Assembly: GCF_002836505.1 (NCBI RefSeq)
Contig: NZ_PJBF01000054.1
Coordinates: 62,001 to 126,000, forward strand
DNA: 64,000 nt
DNA from: Psychrobacter sp. Choline-02u-9
GTDB taxonomy: Bacteria; Pseudomonadota; Gammaproteobacteria; Pseudomonadales; Moraxellaceae
Direction of reading: 5' to 3'
Shown: one piece after another, positions 46,905 to 55,387 of the stretch
How positions within the stretch are numbered: position 1 is the first letter of the stretch
How the letters are laid out: the number at the start of each line of letters is the position of its first letter
Program-made: the position numbers and the translations under genes
Notes under the pieces: generated by a model
Told to the model about the DNA's origin: nothing
The model's database searches: none
What the model saw: the letters and a program-made list of their open reading frames with translations, nothing else

Positions 46905-47723
46905 TTACGCAGCCTGACGATAAAAGTCAAACCACACCTGTCTTGGCGATTTATAGCCCAAACCCTTTTGAATCCTAGTCTGTTTGTAATACAGCTCGAT
47001 ATATTTGATGATGTCAGTAATGGCTGTGAATCGTGTTTTATAGTCCTTATGATATATTAGCTCATTCTTTAATATGCCCCAGAAGCTTTCTATTGGCGCA
47101 TTGTCATAACAATTGCCACGACCACTCATAGAGCCTATAAAGTGATGCTGCTTAATGATTTTGTGGTAGGCATGGCTACAGTACTGACTGCCTCTGTCTG
47201 AATGCACAATTAATCCTTTATTAGGTCGTTTGTTTTTGATTGCCATATTGAGTGCACGGCAAACCAAGTCAGCAGTCATGCGTTTGTTGATAGCATAGCC
47301 GACAAGCTCTTTGGTATATAAATCTTTAACGCCTGCCAAATACAACCAGCCCTCAGCAGTCCAGATATAAGTAATATCGCTTACCCATGCATCATTAGGA
47401 CGGTTTGCATCAAACTTCTGATCCAGCACGTTTGGATAAACCAGCTTGTTATGATCAGAGTCAGTGGTGACTTTAAAGCGCTTGTGACGACGGCATTTAA
47501 TGCCGTATTCTTCTTTGATGCTTCTAACCATATATTGGCTGATATCGTACCCTTGCGCTCTTAGGTGGGCATGCAGTCGATCTACGCCATAGCACTGCTT
47601 GGTCTGAGTATGAGCGACTTTAACCAGTAGTTCACACTGATTGCGATGTATCTGTTGGTCGCTGAGATCACGACCCAGCCAGTCGTAATAGCTTGATAAC
47701 TTAACACTTAGCACGCGGCACAT
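46905..47723 (-). CDS. IS3-family transposase OrfB (DDE integrase core)
   Basis: The catalytic part of the transposase. The DDE residues are all present: WVSDITYIWT, IVHSDRGSQYCS and NAPIESFWGILKNEL. The helical HTH_21 region (CYGVDRLHAHLRAQGY) precedes the rve core. The minus-strand reading continues upstream of 47723 in the same frame through VRYAFIKDNQHLFRI to the slippery site at 47804-47810, so the natural product is the OrfAB fusion, not a separate start at 47723. Confidence 0.9.
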   Translation of the reverse strand: MCRVLSVKLSSYYDWLGRDLSDQQIHRNQCELLVKVAHTQTKQCYGVDRLHAHLRAQGYDISQYMVRSIKEEYGIKCRRHKRFKVTTDSDHNKLVYPNVLDQKFDANRPNDAWVSDITYIWTAEGWLYLAGVKDLYTKELVGYAINKRMTADLVCRALNMAIKNKRPNKGLIVHSDRGSQYCSHAYHKIIKQHHFIGSMSGRGNCYDNAPIESFWGILKNELIYHKDYKTRFTAITDIIKYIELYYKQTRIQKGLGYKSPRQVWFDFYRQAA

Positions 47724-47773
47724 AGTGGTGATGCGAAAGAGGTGCTGGTTATCTTTGATGAAGGCGTACCTGA

Positions 47774-48070
47774 CTAGCTGTGCCTTGCAAAGTACGCCGT
47801 CGCCTTTTTTAGAATTTCGCGCTCCTCTTCGGCTACTTTAAGCTGCCGCTTGAGCTGCTTTATTTCTTGAAGAGCACTCATAAGATCAGGATCATATTGT
47901 TCTGTGCCAATAAGCTTGCCTTGATTGGCTTTGTTCTGCCAGTTCGATAACGTTTGCATCGCTATGCCAAGTTGCTTGGCTGTGGCTGAAACATTACCGT
48001 TATTGTCTGCTATTTTCTTAACGGCTTCTGCTTTAAATTCGTCACTGTAGGTTCTTACTTTCTTGGTCAT
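47774..48070 (-). CDS. IS3-family OrfA (HTH protein)
   Basis: A 98-residue protein with an N-terminal helix-turn-helix (EFKAEAVKKIADNNGNVSAT, AKQLGIAMQTLSNWQNKA) and a C-terminal leucine-zipper-like coiled coil (MSALQEIKQLKRQLKVAEEE). It binds the IS ends. The A6G heptamer near its 3' end (47810-47804) allows -1 frameshifting into OrfB. Confidence 0.9.
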   Translation of the reverse strand: MTKKVRTYSDEFKAEAVKKIADNNGNVSATAKQLGIAMQTLSNWQNKANQGKLIGTEQYDPDLMSALQEIKQLKRQLKVAEEEREILKKATAYFARHS

Positions 48071-48154
48071 GGTAAACTCCAGTTAATACGCTTAGTTTAC
48101 CAAGTTTAGTTGTACGGTTTCTTCAGCATAGCTCAGTCTGTTATCAACTCCCTA

Positions 48155-48786
48155 TGAACCACTTTGGGATTGTCGGATTCTCAATATTCTAAGGAAATAC
48201 GAAAATGAAAAGACAAACTTACCCTCCTAATATTAAATAACACGTCGTTCGCATGTTTATTGTTGCTGACTTTAATTATATCGAAACTATTAACGGTTGG
48301 ATTTATACCGCTTTTATTATTCATATGCTTGGCTGTAGCATTGTCGGCTGGAAGGTTTCTAATGATATGAACAAAAATATGGTATTCGACGCGTTAGAAC
48401 AAGCTTTAGTTAATTGTAATAAGCTCAAAGCTCTAACTCATGATAACGATAGTAAGGTTTAATACTTATCCATTCGCTATACCTATAATATGGCTGAGTC
48501 AGACGTTATCATCTTTGTGGACTCATACTATAATACGTTGGTCGGAACGGCTAATAACCTTATATAGAACTGAAATAATTCAATATTCAAAAGAACAATG
48601 GTGTAAACGATGTTGAACTGGCAACTCTTGAATTGATAAACTATTCTTCATAGAACCCATTCATATAGCACGACTAATTGTGTGTTATCTTTTGAGTTTG
48701 AAAAACGATATTATGATAGTTTAACTTTGTCGGGCATGGCTGTCTGACTCAAGTAAATCAACCTCCGATAAAGCTAGAGTGGTTCA
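48155..48786 (+). mobile_element. IS3-family remnant, internally deleted
   Basis: Bounded by TGAACCACTTTGGGATTGTCGG on the left, cut here to its key part TGAACCACTTTGG, and an inverse TGAACCACTCTAG at 48786-48774. It keeps the start of an orfA (MKRQTYPPNIK then a stop at 48238) and the distal part of an orfB (AFIIHMLGCSIVGWKVSNDM, with DNDSKV in place of the HSDRG motif). Most of both genes is lost. It is related to the split IS3 element at 57145-59070. Confidence 0.8.
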
Positions 48787-48847
48787 CCTTGTTAATTTGT
48801 AAGGTCTTCTATAACATATCAGCGTCAACTATGAATAAGTGCAAACT

Positions 48848-49567
48848 ATGAGTTCAGCCAATTATAAAAATCCAATTCCAAGTAAAAGTCAGCATGCACT
48901 AATTGTTCAACAATTAGGTCTAAAAATTGTTTCTGGTGAATTTCCTGAAAATGAAAAGTTACCAGCTGCTGCTGAATTATGCGAAGAGTTTCAAGTTAGC
49001 CGTCCAGTTGCTCGTGAAGCAATACGTGTATTGAATTCAAAAGGCTTAACTTATTCACGTCCAAAAATTGGTACAGTTGTTCGCCCAAAAGATGAATGGC
49101 ATTTATTAGATCCAGACGTACTTTTTTGGCTGATAGAATCAACACCAGAAACTGATTTTGTTAAAACTCTATCGACTGTTCGACGTGTTTTAGAACCTGA
49201 ATTAGCTTATATTGCTGCTAGTACGGCAACGGATGAAGATATAGAAAAAATTAGAGAAGCCTACGATGGAATGGAAAGGGCAGCTAATATAGAAGAATTT
49301 GTAGAACCTGACATAAATTTTCATCTTGCCATTGCAAAGGCAACACATAATGACTTACTTGCCTATATGTCGAAAATGTTGGTATTACCTTTACAACAAT
49401 CTATCAAGGTCACTAGCCAATTGAGGCTCAATTCACAAACACACTCATTGCCAAGGCACAAAGCTATTTTAACTGCGATTGAGAATAAAGACCCTTTATC
49501 AGCGAGACTTGCTTCTTTAGTACAATTGGATGACGCTAATATGGGATATGCATTAATCAAAAAATAA
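48848..49567 (+). CDS. FadR-type GntR regulator (FCD domain)
   Basis: A regulator of about 239 residues. The winged helix covers roughly residues 20-85: LPAAAELCEEFQVSRPVARE followed by AIRVLNSKGL. The FCD ligand domain starts near residue 95, with metal-binding acidic and His residues in EPDINFHLAIAKATHN and SLPRHKAILTAI. It resembles regulators of aldonate and uronate genes. GTG 48839 is an alternative start; neither has a strong ribosome site. It lies between the two sugar-acid modules and is the best candidate for the factor that binds TAGTAATACTA palindromes before both. Confidence 0.9.
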   Translation: MSSANYKNPIPSKSQHALIVQQLGLKIVSGEFPENEKLPAAAELCEEFQVSRPVAREAIRVLNSKGLTYSRPKIGTVVRPKDEWHLLDPDVLFWLIESTPETDFVKTLSTVRRVLEPELAYIAASTATDEDIEKIREAYDGMERAANIEEFVEPDINFHLAIAKATHNDLLAYMSKMLVLPLQQSIKVTSQLRLNSQTHSLPRHKAILTAIENKDPLSARLASLVQLDDANMGYALIKK

Positions 49568-49950
49568 TATGGAACTCGACTTTGACTATTAAACTTGTAA
49601 TAGTTGGCAAGAATAATAGACTTTTTATAAGAGTTGCATGATGAATTAGAAGAACTTTATTGCACAAAATCAAATAATTGCTATGCCTGATATCAACAAA
49701 CTAGTAGAGCAAATCTACGCAGGCTTTGAACGCTATGTTTGGATCCATGAAACTATCTCTGACACGTTGTTAGAAAGCAGGTTAAGAGGTGTGCTTTTAC
49801 TCTCTTGCCGCTTAAAGTTTATTACAGATAAGGATCAGCAATATGTGGCCGCCACTATGTTTGTAAGTTATTAATAATTACACAGGGTTCGGGAAAGGAA
49901 TGAATCTCAGAAAAGATTGTTAGTATAAGTATCTTCTACCTAGTAAAATA
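49568..49950. other. Gap with an IS256-type terminal sequence
   Basis: No convincing gene. TTACACAGGGTTCGGGAAAGG at 49879-49899 (21 bases; core GGGTTCGGGAAAGG) closely matches the IS256-type end at 60648-60668, so this is probably the scar of an IS256-family element. Confidence 0.5.
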
Positions 49951-49980
49951 AAAAAAGAGACCATTTGATGGTCTCTTTTT
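49951..49980 (-). terminator. Terminator after the second semialdehyde dehydrogenase
   Basis: A perfect stem AAAAAGAGACCA / TGGTCTCTTTTT with a five-base loop, eight bases beyond the minus-strand stop at 49988. It can work in both directions. Confidence 0.9.
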
Positions 49981-49987
49981 ATTTGCA

Positions 49988-51562
49988 TCAAATCTTATTT
50001 TGAGTCATCTCACCATTGATTAGTCTCAAAATATTGAACGGATTCTCATCTTTTAACGCTTCTGGTAATAAGCTCTGGGGATAATTCTGATAACATACAG
50101 GGCGTAGATAACGGTCAATGGCTAGCGTTCCGACTGAAGTACCACGTGCATCAGATGTTGCAGGATAAGGTCCACCGTGAACCATTGCTTCACAGACTTC
50201 TACCCCAGTTGGATAGCCATTTAAGAGTAGACGTCCAGCTTTCTCTTCTAGTACGGGTACCACGTCTGCGAATTCAGCAAAATCGGCCTCATCAGCAATT
50301 AAAGATGCTGTCAGCTGACCATTCATGCTACTTAGTGCTTGAATCAGCTGTGCTTTGTCTTTGACTTCAATGACTATGGTCGCAGGACCAAAAATCTCTT
50401 CTTGTAACAACTGATTGCCCGCGAGTAGTAATTCTACGTCTGCTTTAAACAGTTGCGGTTGAGCTTGATCCCCTTGTTGAGTCTGGCCTGCTAAATGCTG
50501 AAACCCTTTGTGTGCCATTAAATCTTCTAGACCTAATGAGTAGCTTTCTAACGTGCCAGGGTTTAACATGGTTTGTGCAGGTTTGGCATCGATAATAGTT
50601 GTCAGATTTTCAATAAATTGACTGTATTCAGGTGACTTAATCCCAATGATTAAACCAGGATTGGTACAAAACTGTCCACAGCCCATTACAACAGAATCCG
50701 CTAAGTCTTGAGCAATGCTATCACCGCGATTTTTTAGAGCAGCTGGCAGCATGACCATAGGATTGATACTGCTCATTTCTGCAAATACTGGAATGGGATT
50801 GGGGCGAGAGGCTGCCATAGCGCCTAAGGCCTGACCACCTTTTAGCGAACCTGTAAAACCAACCGCTTGAATCAAGGGGTGTTTTACCAATATTTCACCG
50901 ACACCACTGCCATAAATCATACTAAACACACCTTTTGGCATATTGGTGCTTGCAACAGCTCTATCAATCGCTTGAGCTACTTGATCCGCCGTTACCATAT
51001 GTCCACTATGGGCTTTGACAACCACAGGGCAGCCTGCTGCCAAAGCAGAAGCCGTATCACCGCCCGCTGTCGAAAAAGCTAAAGGAAAGTTACTAGCCCC
51101 AAACACAGCAATCGGACCGACGCCTATCTTTACTTGACGTAAATCTACACGTGGCATAGGCTCACGCTCAGGCAGTGCCGTATCGATACGAGCCCCTAAA
51201 TAGTCACCGCGGCGTAGCACTTTAGCAAATAAACGCATTTGACCACTAGTACGACCACGCTCGCCTTGTAAGCGTGCAAGTGGTAGCGCTGTCTCTTGTG
51301 AAATATTGTCAAGAAAGTCTTGCCCTAGTGCGTCTAGTTCATCAGCAATCGCTTCAAGAAATAACGCGCGCTGTTCAGGTGACGTATTACGATAGCTTTT
51401 AAAGGCTTCACTGGCGGCTTCGCAGGCCTTATTGACCTCTTCTTCAGTCGCTTGATGAAAATCATAAGCCAAAGGTTCTCCAGTGCTAGCATTAACGCTT
51501 TGTAAGACTTTGCTACCAAGCGCGCTGCGCTGACCTGCAATAAAATTATGTCCGATAATCAT
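49988..51562 (-). CDS. 2,5-dioxovalerate (alpha-ketoglutarate semialdehyde) dehydrogenase, copy 2
   Basis: A 524-residue aldehyde dehydrogenase of the same KGSADH group as the copy at 44990: VKIGVGPIAVFGASNFPLAF, GGDTASALAAGCPVVVKAHS, catalytic Glu in PVFAEMSSINPM and Cys in GCGQFCTNPGLI. The frame is open to 51622 but AAGGAG seven bases before ATG 51562 gives the start. The AraD1-type dehydratase gene ends ten bases upstream, so both are one minus-strand operon that supplies and oxidises the semialdehyde. The two copies are clearly diverged, which argues for separate acquisition rather than recent duplication. Confidence 0.92.
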   Translation of the reverse strand: MIIGHNFIAGQRSALGSKVLQSVNASTGEPLAYDFHQATEEEVNKACEAASEAFKSYRNTSPEQRALFLEAIADELDALGQDFLDNISQETALPLARLQGERGRTSGQMRLFAKVLRRGDYLGARIDTALPEREPMPRVDLRQVKIGVGPIAVFGASNFPLAFSTAGGDTASALAAGCPVVVKAHSGHMVTADQVAQAIDRAVASTNMPKGVFSMIYGSGVGEILVKHPLIQAVGFTGSLKGGQALGAMAASRPNPIPVFAEMSSINPMVMLPAALKNRGDSIAQDLADSVVMGCGQFCTNPGLIIGIKSPEYSQFIENLTTIIDAKPAQTMLNPGTLESYSLGLEDLMAHKGFQHLAGQTQQGDQAQPQLFKADVELLLAGNQLLQEEIFGPATIVIEVKDKAQLIQALSSMNGQLTASLIADEADFAEFADVVPVLEEKAGRLLLNGYPTGVEVCEAMVHGGPYPATSDARGTSVGTLAIDRYLRPVCYQNYPQSLLPEALKDENPFNILRLINGEMTQNKI

Positions 51563-51572
51563 AGTATTCTCC

Positions 51573-52571
51573 TTAGAGTGTTTTAACTGAACCAATGGAT
51601 AGTTCAGGTTGAGTATGTGCAATCTTATTTTTTAAAGAATGACCAAATTCTTTCATCTCAATTTCGAATTCATCACCGACTTGGGTTTGCATGCCATCTG
51701 CAAATGACAGCGTCGCCGTACCAAAATAATGAATATGTACATCACCCGGTTTTAAGAACTGCTGATATTTAAAATGATGGTATTCAAGATTGGTTAGGCT
51801 ATGACACATATTGTCTTCACCGGATAAAAATTCTTTTTCCCAAATCACGTCACCATCACGGCGCAGGCGACTGGTACCCACTAAATGTTTCGGAAGCTCA
51901 CCTGTACGTAGCTCTGGACCATAACTACAGAAACGTAATTTGGAATGGGCAAGATATAAGTAATTGCGACGTTCCATGATGTGATCAGAGAATTCATTAC
52001 CCATAGCAAAGCCAATTCGATAGGGTTTCGAGTCTGGTCCGATCACATACAGACCTACAATTTCAGGTTCTTCGCCACCATCTTCTGCAAAATTAGGTAA
52101 CGGAAAATCAGCACCAGGACGAACCACAATGGAGCCGTCGCCTTTGTAGAACCACTCAGGTTGTGCGCCCACCTTACCTTCAGCAGGTTTACCTTTTTCA
52201 ATACCCAATTGAAATATACGCATGGTGTCGGTTACTGAGACAGTATCAGCGGAATTTTGCTGGTGCATTTTGTCACGAGTATCCGCTGAGCCTAGATGAG
52301 TCAAACCCGTCCCTGAGACAAAACAATGCGCGGTATCTGGATGATCTAAAGGTGGGAGTACCTGTAAGTTGTCTAGTAGTAGTGCGTAGTCATAGGTCTT
52401 AGAAGCAAAGCCTAACTGTTCGATCTGTTGCTCTAGACTTAATTTATTTTTAATCGCCATCAATGCTAAGTCTCGAACTGTTTCAACTTGATTAACTGGT
52501 TTGACAGTATTGTTTTCGATAATCCCAATAGCGCGCTGATGGTCTTGGGCTTCAAATTGAATGATGTTCAT
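51573..52571 (-). CDS. AraD1-type 2-keto-3-deoxy-L-arabinonate dehydratase (FAH fold)
   Basis: A 332-residue member of the fumarylacetoacetate hydrolase superfamily, of the AraD1/GguC type found in L-arabinose and galactose oxidation clusters. Visible features are FVSGTGLTHLGSADTRDKMH, the metal-binding GGEEPEIVGLYVIG and the GNEFSDHIMERRNYLYLAHS segment. It probably dehydrates 2-keto-3-deoxy-L-arabinonate to 2,5-dioxopentanoate, passed to the dehydrogenase encoded next. AAGGA nine bases before ATG 52571 supports the start. It differs from the XylX type at 41825, so the island carries two kinds of this step. Confidence 0.85.
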   Translation of the reverse strand: MNIIQFEAQDHQRAIGIIENNTVKPVNQVETVRDLALMAIKNKLSLEQQIEQLGFASKTYDYALLLDNLQVLPPLDHPDTAHCFVSGTGLTHLGSADTRDKMHQQNSADTVSVTDTMRIFQLGIEKGKPAEGKVGAQPEWFYKGDGSIVVRPGADFPLPNFAEDGGEEPEIVGLYVIGPDSKPYRIGFAMGNEFSDHIMERRNYLYLAHSKLRFCSYGPELRTGELPKHLVGTSRLRRDGDVIWEKEFLSGEDNMCHSLTNLEYHHFKYQQFLKPGDVHIHYFGTATLSFADGMQTQVGDEFEIEMKEFGHSLKNKIAHTQPELSIGSVKTL

Positions 52572-53371
52572 AGTTAATGTCCTTAGTACGCTTGTTCGCT
52601 AGTGTTTGTTTTTTTTGAATGTCTTGTAGTTATTAGCCATGACAGGCTTTAGTCAAGGTAAATAACTACAAGACAGAATAGGTGAGCCAAGCACTCGAGA
52701 ACATGGCACAAGCACCTACCGCATGAAGAAACCAAGGGGTCCATAACGAGCAACACCGCGTAGAGTAATTAATAATTCGATTACCTCAAAAAAATAAGGA
52801 ATGCTCGATAAGAACCAGCTCGTAAATCGCTACCACTAAATTGTTTGATAATAGTGGGTAACCGTAAATATTTAGGGTGTCAGGTAGGTAGTACAGCACA
52901 AGAATCAATATACTTCTGTCTTTTCGCACATATAAAGAATTAGCATGCCTTGCTTGCTTATACTAAGACTCATCTTTAACAAATTCATTTTTCGCTCTGC
53001 AGTTAACTAGTTGGAGGTTTTAATATCATCTGTTAAATATAAGTGCGTAAGTAGAGCAAACCGCACCGTGATCAATATAGACGACCAGATAAAGTAAAAC
53101 TAATGCAGGGATTGATCTGTAGCCCACTGTTATATAAAGTTCTTTTCGAAATTCATATTCGATTCTACGTTCTATATAGTAATTCTAAAACATCATATCA
53201 AAAGGAAGTATCTGTAATTAAAGGCGTTATTAGTAGATAAACAAAATAGTATATAAAAGCTTTATCTAAAATATAGTAATACTATTTAAACATCAACCCT
53301 TTTAAAATATTTTTTTTAGTGTATTTTAGATGTATTATATTTAATTAGTAATACTATATAGGGAAATAGAG
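52572..53371. promoter_or_regulatory. 800-base divergent control region
   Basis: No gene is seen. It separates the minus-strand AraD1/KGSADH operon from the plus-strand dehydratase. Operator-like palindromes ATAGTAATACTAT (53273-53285) and TAGTAATACTA (53346-53356) lie 91 and 16 bases before the dehydratase start, and a weaker TATAGTAATTCTA is at 53174-53186. The palindrome at 53346 includes TACTAT, which may again serve as a -10 box. Confidence 0.6.
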
Positions 53372-55105
53372 ATGTCACAAAAGAAATCATTGCGCTCGAC
53401 AGCTTGGTTTGGAGCGGCAGATAAAAATGGATTTATGTATCGTAGCTGGATGAAGAATCAAGGGATTCCAGATCATGAGTTTGATGGCAGACCTATTATT
53501 GGTATTTGTAATACTTGGTCAGAATTGACGCCTTGTAATGCACACTTTCGCAAAATTGCTGAGCATGTAAAAAAAGGTATTTTAGAAGCGGGTGGCTATC
53601 CTGTTGAGTTTCCTGTTTTCTCTAATGGAGAATCTAACCTACGCCCAACGGCGATGCTGACACGAAATTTAGCGAGTATGGATGTAGAAGAAGCGATTCG
53701 CGGCAACCCGATGGATGGGGTTGTACTGTTAACAGGCTGCGATAAAACCACACCTGCGCTATTAATGGGTGCAGCCAGCTGTGATGTCCCTGCCATTGTC
53801 GTCACTGGTGGGCCGATGCTAAATGGCAAGCACAAAGGAAAAGATATTGGCGCAGGTACCATCGTCTGGCAAATGCACGAAGAGCTAAAAGCTGGCAAGA
53901 TTGATCTAAATGAGTTTTTATCTGCAGAATCAGGTATGTCGCGCTCAGCGGGTACGTGTAATACGATGGGCACAGCTTCGACAATGGCCTGTATGGCTGA
54001 AGCCTTGGGGACGTCGTTACCACACAATGCCGCTATTCCAGCAGTAGATTCACGCCGTTATGTTTTAGCACATTTATCAGGTATGCGTATTGTCGATATG
54101 GTTAAAGAAGATTTGACGTTATCCAAAATTTTAACCAAAGAAGCGTTTGAAAATGCGATTAAAGTCAACGCCGCCATTGGCGGATCAACCAACGCCGTGA
54201 TTCACTTAAAAGCTATTGCTGGGCGTATTGGTGTTGATTTAGAGCTAGAAGACTGGAATCGTATTGGTCGCGGCATGCCTACCATTGTGGATTTGCAGCC
54301 GTCAGGACGATTTTTAATGGAGGAGTTTTATTATAGCGGCGGTCTACCTGCGGTACTACGCCGTATGGGTGAGCACAATCTTTTGCCGCATCCGCAAGCA
54401 CTGACTGCGAACGGACAAAGCATTTGGGAGAATTGTCAAAGTTCACCTATCTATAATGATGAGGTTATCCGTCAAGTAGACAATCCATTGAGTAAAGATG
54501 GCGGGATGTGTATCTTACATGGCAACCTAGCACCAAAAGGCGCCGTGCTCAAACCGTCGGCGGCTTCAGCAGAATTGATGAAACATCGTGGTCGTGCCGT
54601 GGTATTCGAAGACCTTGATGACTATAAAGCACGTATTATAGATCCAGACTTGGATGTCGATGAAACCTGTATTCTGGTGTTAAAAAATGCAGGTCCCAAA
54701 GGCTACCCAGGTATGGCTGAAGTCGGTAATATGGGATTGCCTCCCAAGCTATTGGCAAAAGGGATCACAGATATGCTGCGAATTTCTGATGCTCGCATGA
54801 GTGGTACGGCGTATGGCAGCGTGGTATTGCACGTGGCACCAGAAGCCCGCGCAGGCGGACCATTAGCTGCTGTAAAAAACGGGGACTTTATCGAACTTGA
54901 TGCATATGCAGGCAAATTGCACTTAGATGTTAGCGATGAAGAGCTACAGCAGCGTCTAGCGAATTTGCCAGCACCACCGACACCCAACTTTATCGGTGGC
55001 TATCGCGAACTTTATGTCAAGCACGTGCTGCAAGCTGATGAAGGTTGCGATTTCGATTTTCTGGTCGGTTGTCGCGGCTCTGAGGTTCCTCGTCATTCAC
55101 ACTAA
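53372..55105 (+). CDS. L-arabinonate-type dehydratase (IlvD/Edd family)
   Basis: An iron-sulfur dehydratase of 577 residues. Cluster cysteines are in LTPCNAHFRKI, LTGCDKTTPALLMG and AGTCNTMGTAST; the ending GSEVPRHSH is that of sugar-acid dehydratases. The opening LRSTAWFGAADKNGFMYRSW is the pattern of L-arabinonate and D-fuconate dehydratases, different from the XylD type at 43034. It is divergent from the AraD1/KGSADH operon, and the three together would convert L-arabinonate to 2-oxoglutarate. L-arabinonate is inferred; related C5 or C6 aldonates are possible. Confidence 0.9.
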   Translation: MSQKKSLRSTAWFGAADKNGFMYRSWMKNQGIPDHEFDGRPIIGICNTWSELTPCNAHFRKIAEHVKKGILEAGGYPVEFPVFSNGESNLRPTAMLTRNLASMDVEEAIRGNPMDGVVLLTGCDKTTPALLMGAASCDVPAIVVTGGPMLNGKHKGKDIGAGTIVWQMHEELKAGKIDLNEFLSAESGMSRSAGTCNTMGTASTMACMAEALGTSLPHNAAIPAVDSRRYVLAHLSGMRIVDMVKEDLTLSKILTKEAFENAIKVNAAIGGSTNAVIHLKAIAGRIGVDLELEDWNRIGRGMPTIVDLQPSGRFLMEEFYYSGGLPAVLRRMGEHNLLPHPQALTANGQSIWENCQSSPIYNDEVIRQVDNPLSKDGGMCILHGNLAPKGAVLKPSAASAELMKHRGRAVVFEDLDDYKARIIDPDLDVDETCILVLKNAGPKGYPGMAEVGNMGLPPKLLAKGITDMLRISDARMSGTAYGSVVLHVAPEARAGGPLAAVKNGDFIELDAYAGKLHLDVSDEELQQRLANLPAPPTPNFIGGYRELYVKHVLQADEGCDFDFLVGCRGSEVPRHSH

Positions 55106-55139
55106 TTTATTTAAATATTTGCACTAGGTTGCTCCAAAT

Positions 55140-55169
55140 AGAAGACCTTGTTAATTAACGAGGTTTTCT
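55140..55169 (+). terminator. Probable terminator after the dehydratase
   Basis: An imperfect stem AGAAGACCT / AGGTTTTCT around a twelve-base AT-rich loop, 35 bases past the stop. Moderate support. Confidence 0.5.
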
Positions 55170-55387
55170 ATTGGTATATGCTGAAGAAACTGTAGAGATG
55201 AAATTGGTCAACTGACGATTCGATGAAGAGTTTACTATGACCAAGAATATAAGAACTTATAGCACTGTAGTAGCATAATTAAATTAGACAGCACATAAAA
55301 GGCTCATACTAAAAATTCTAGGTAGCCAACTTTAATTGAAGTTATCACTGTGGATTTAATATAAACCCATCTAGAGTAAAACTTTTA

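Larger units (their letters stand above)
46877..48117 (-). mobile_element. IS3-family insertion sequence, apparently intact
   Basis: The ends are inverted repeats: CCGTAGAACTAAACTTGG at 46877-46894 and, on the other strand, CCGTACAACTAAACTTGG at 48117-48100 (17 of 18 match). Between them are orfA and orfB on the minus strand, joined by an A6G slippery heptamer at 47810-47804, giving a fused OrfAB by -1 frameshifting. No clear target duplication is seen next to the ends, so the exact outer bases are approximate. It lies between the two sugar-acid modules. Confidence 0.88.

Noticed and set aside
49683..49874. 63-codon open frame
   Set aside because: No ribosome site, no recognisable motif, and it abuts an IS256-type end; likely chance or debris.
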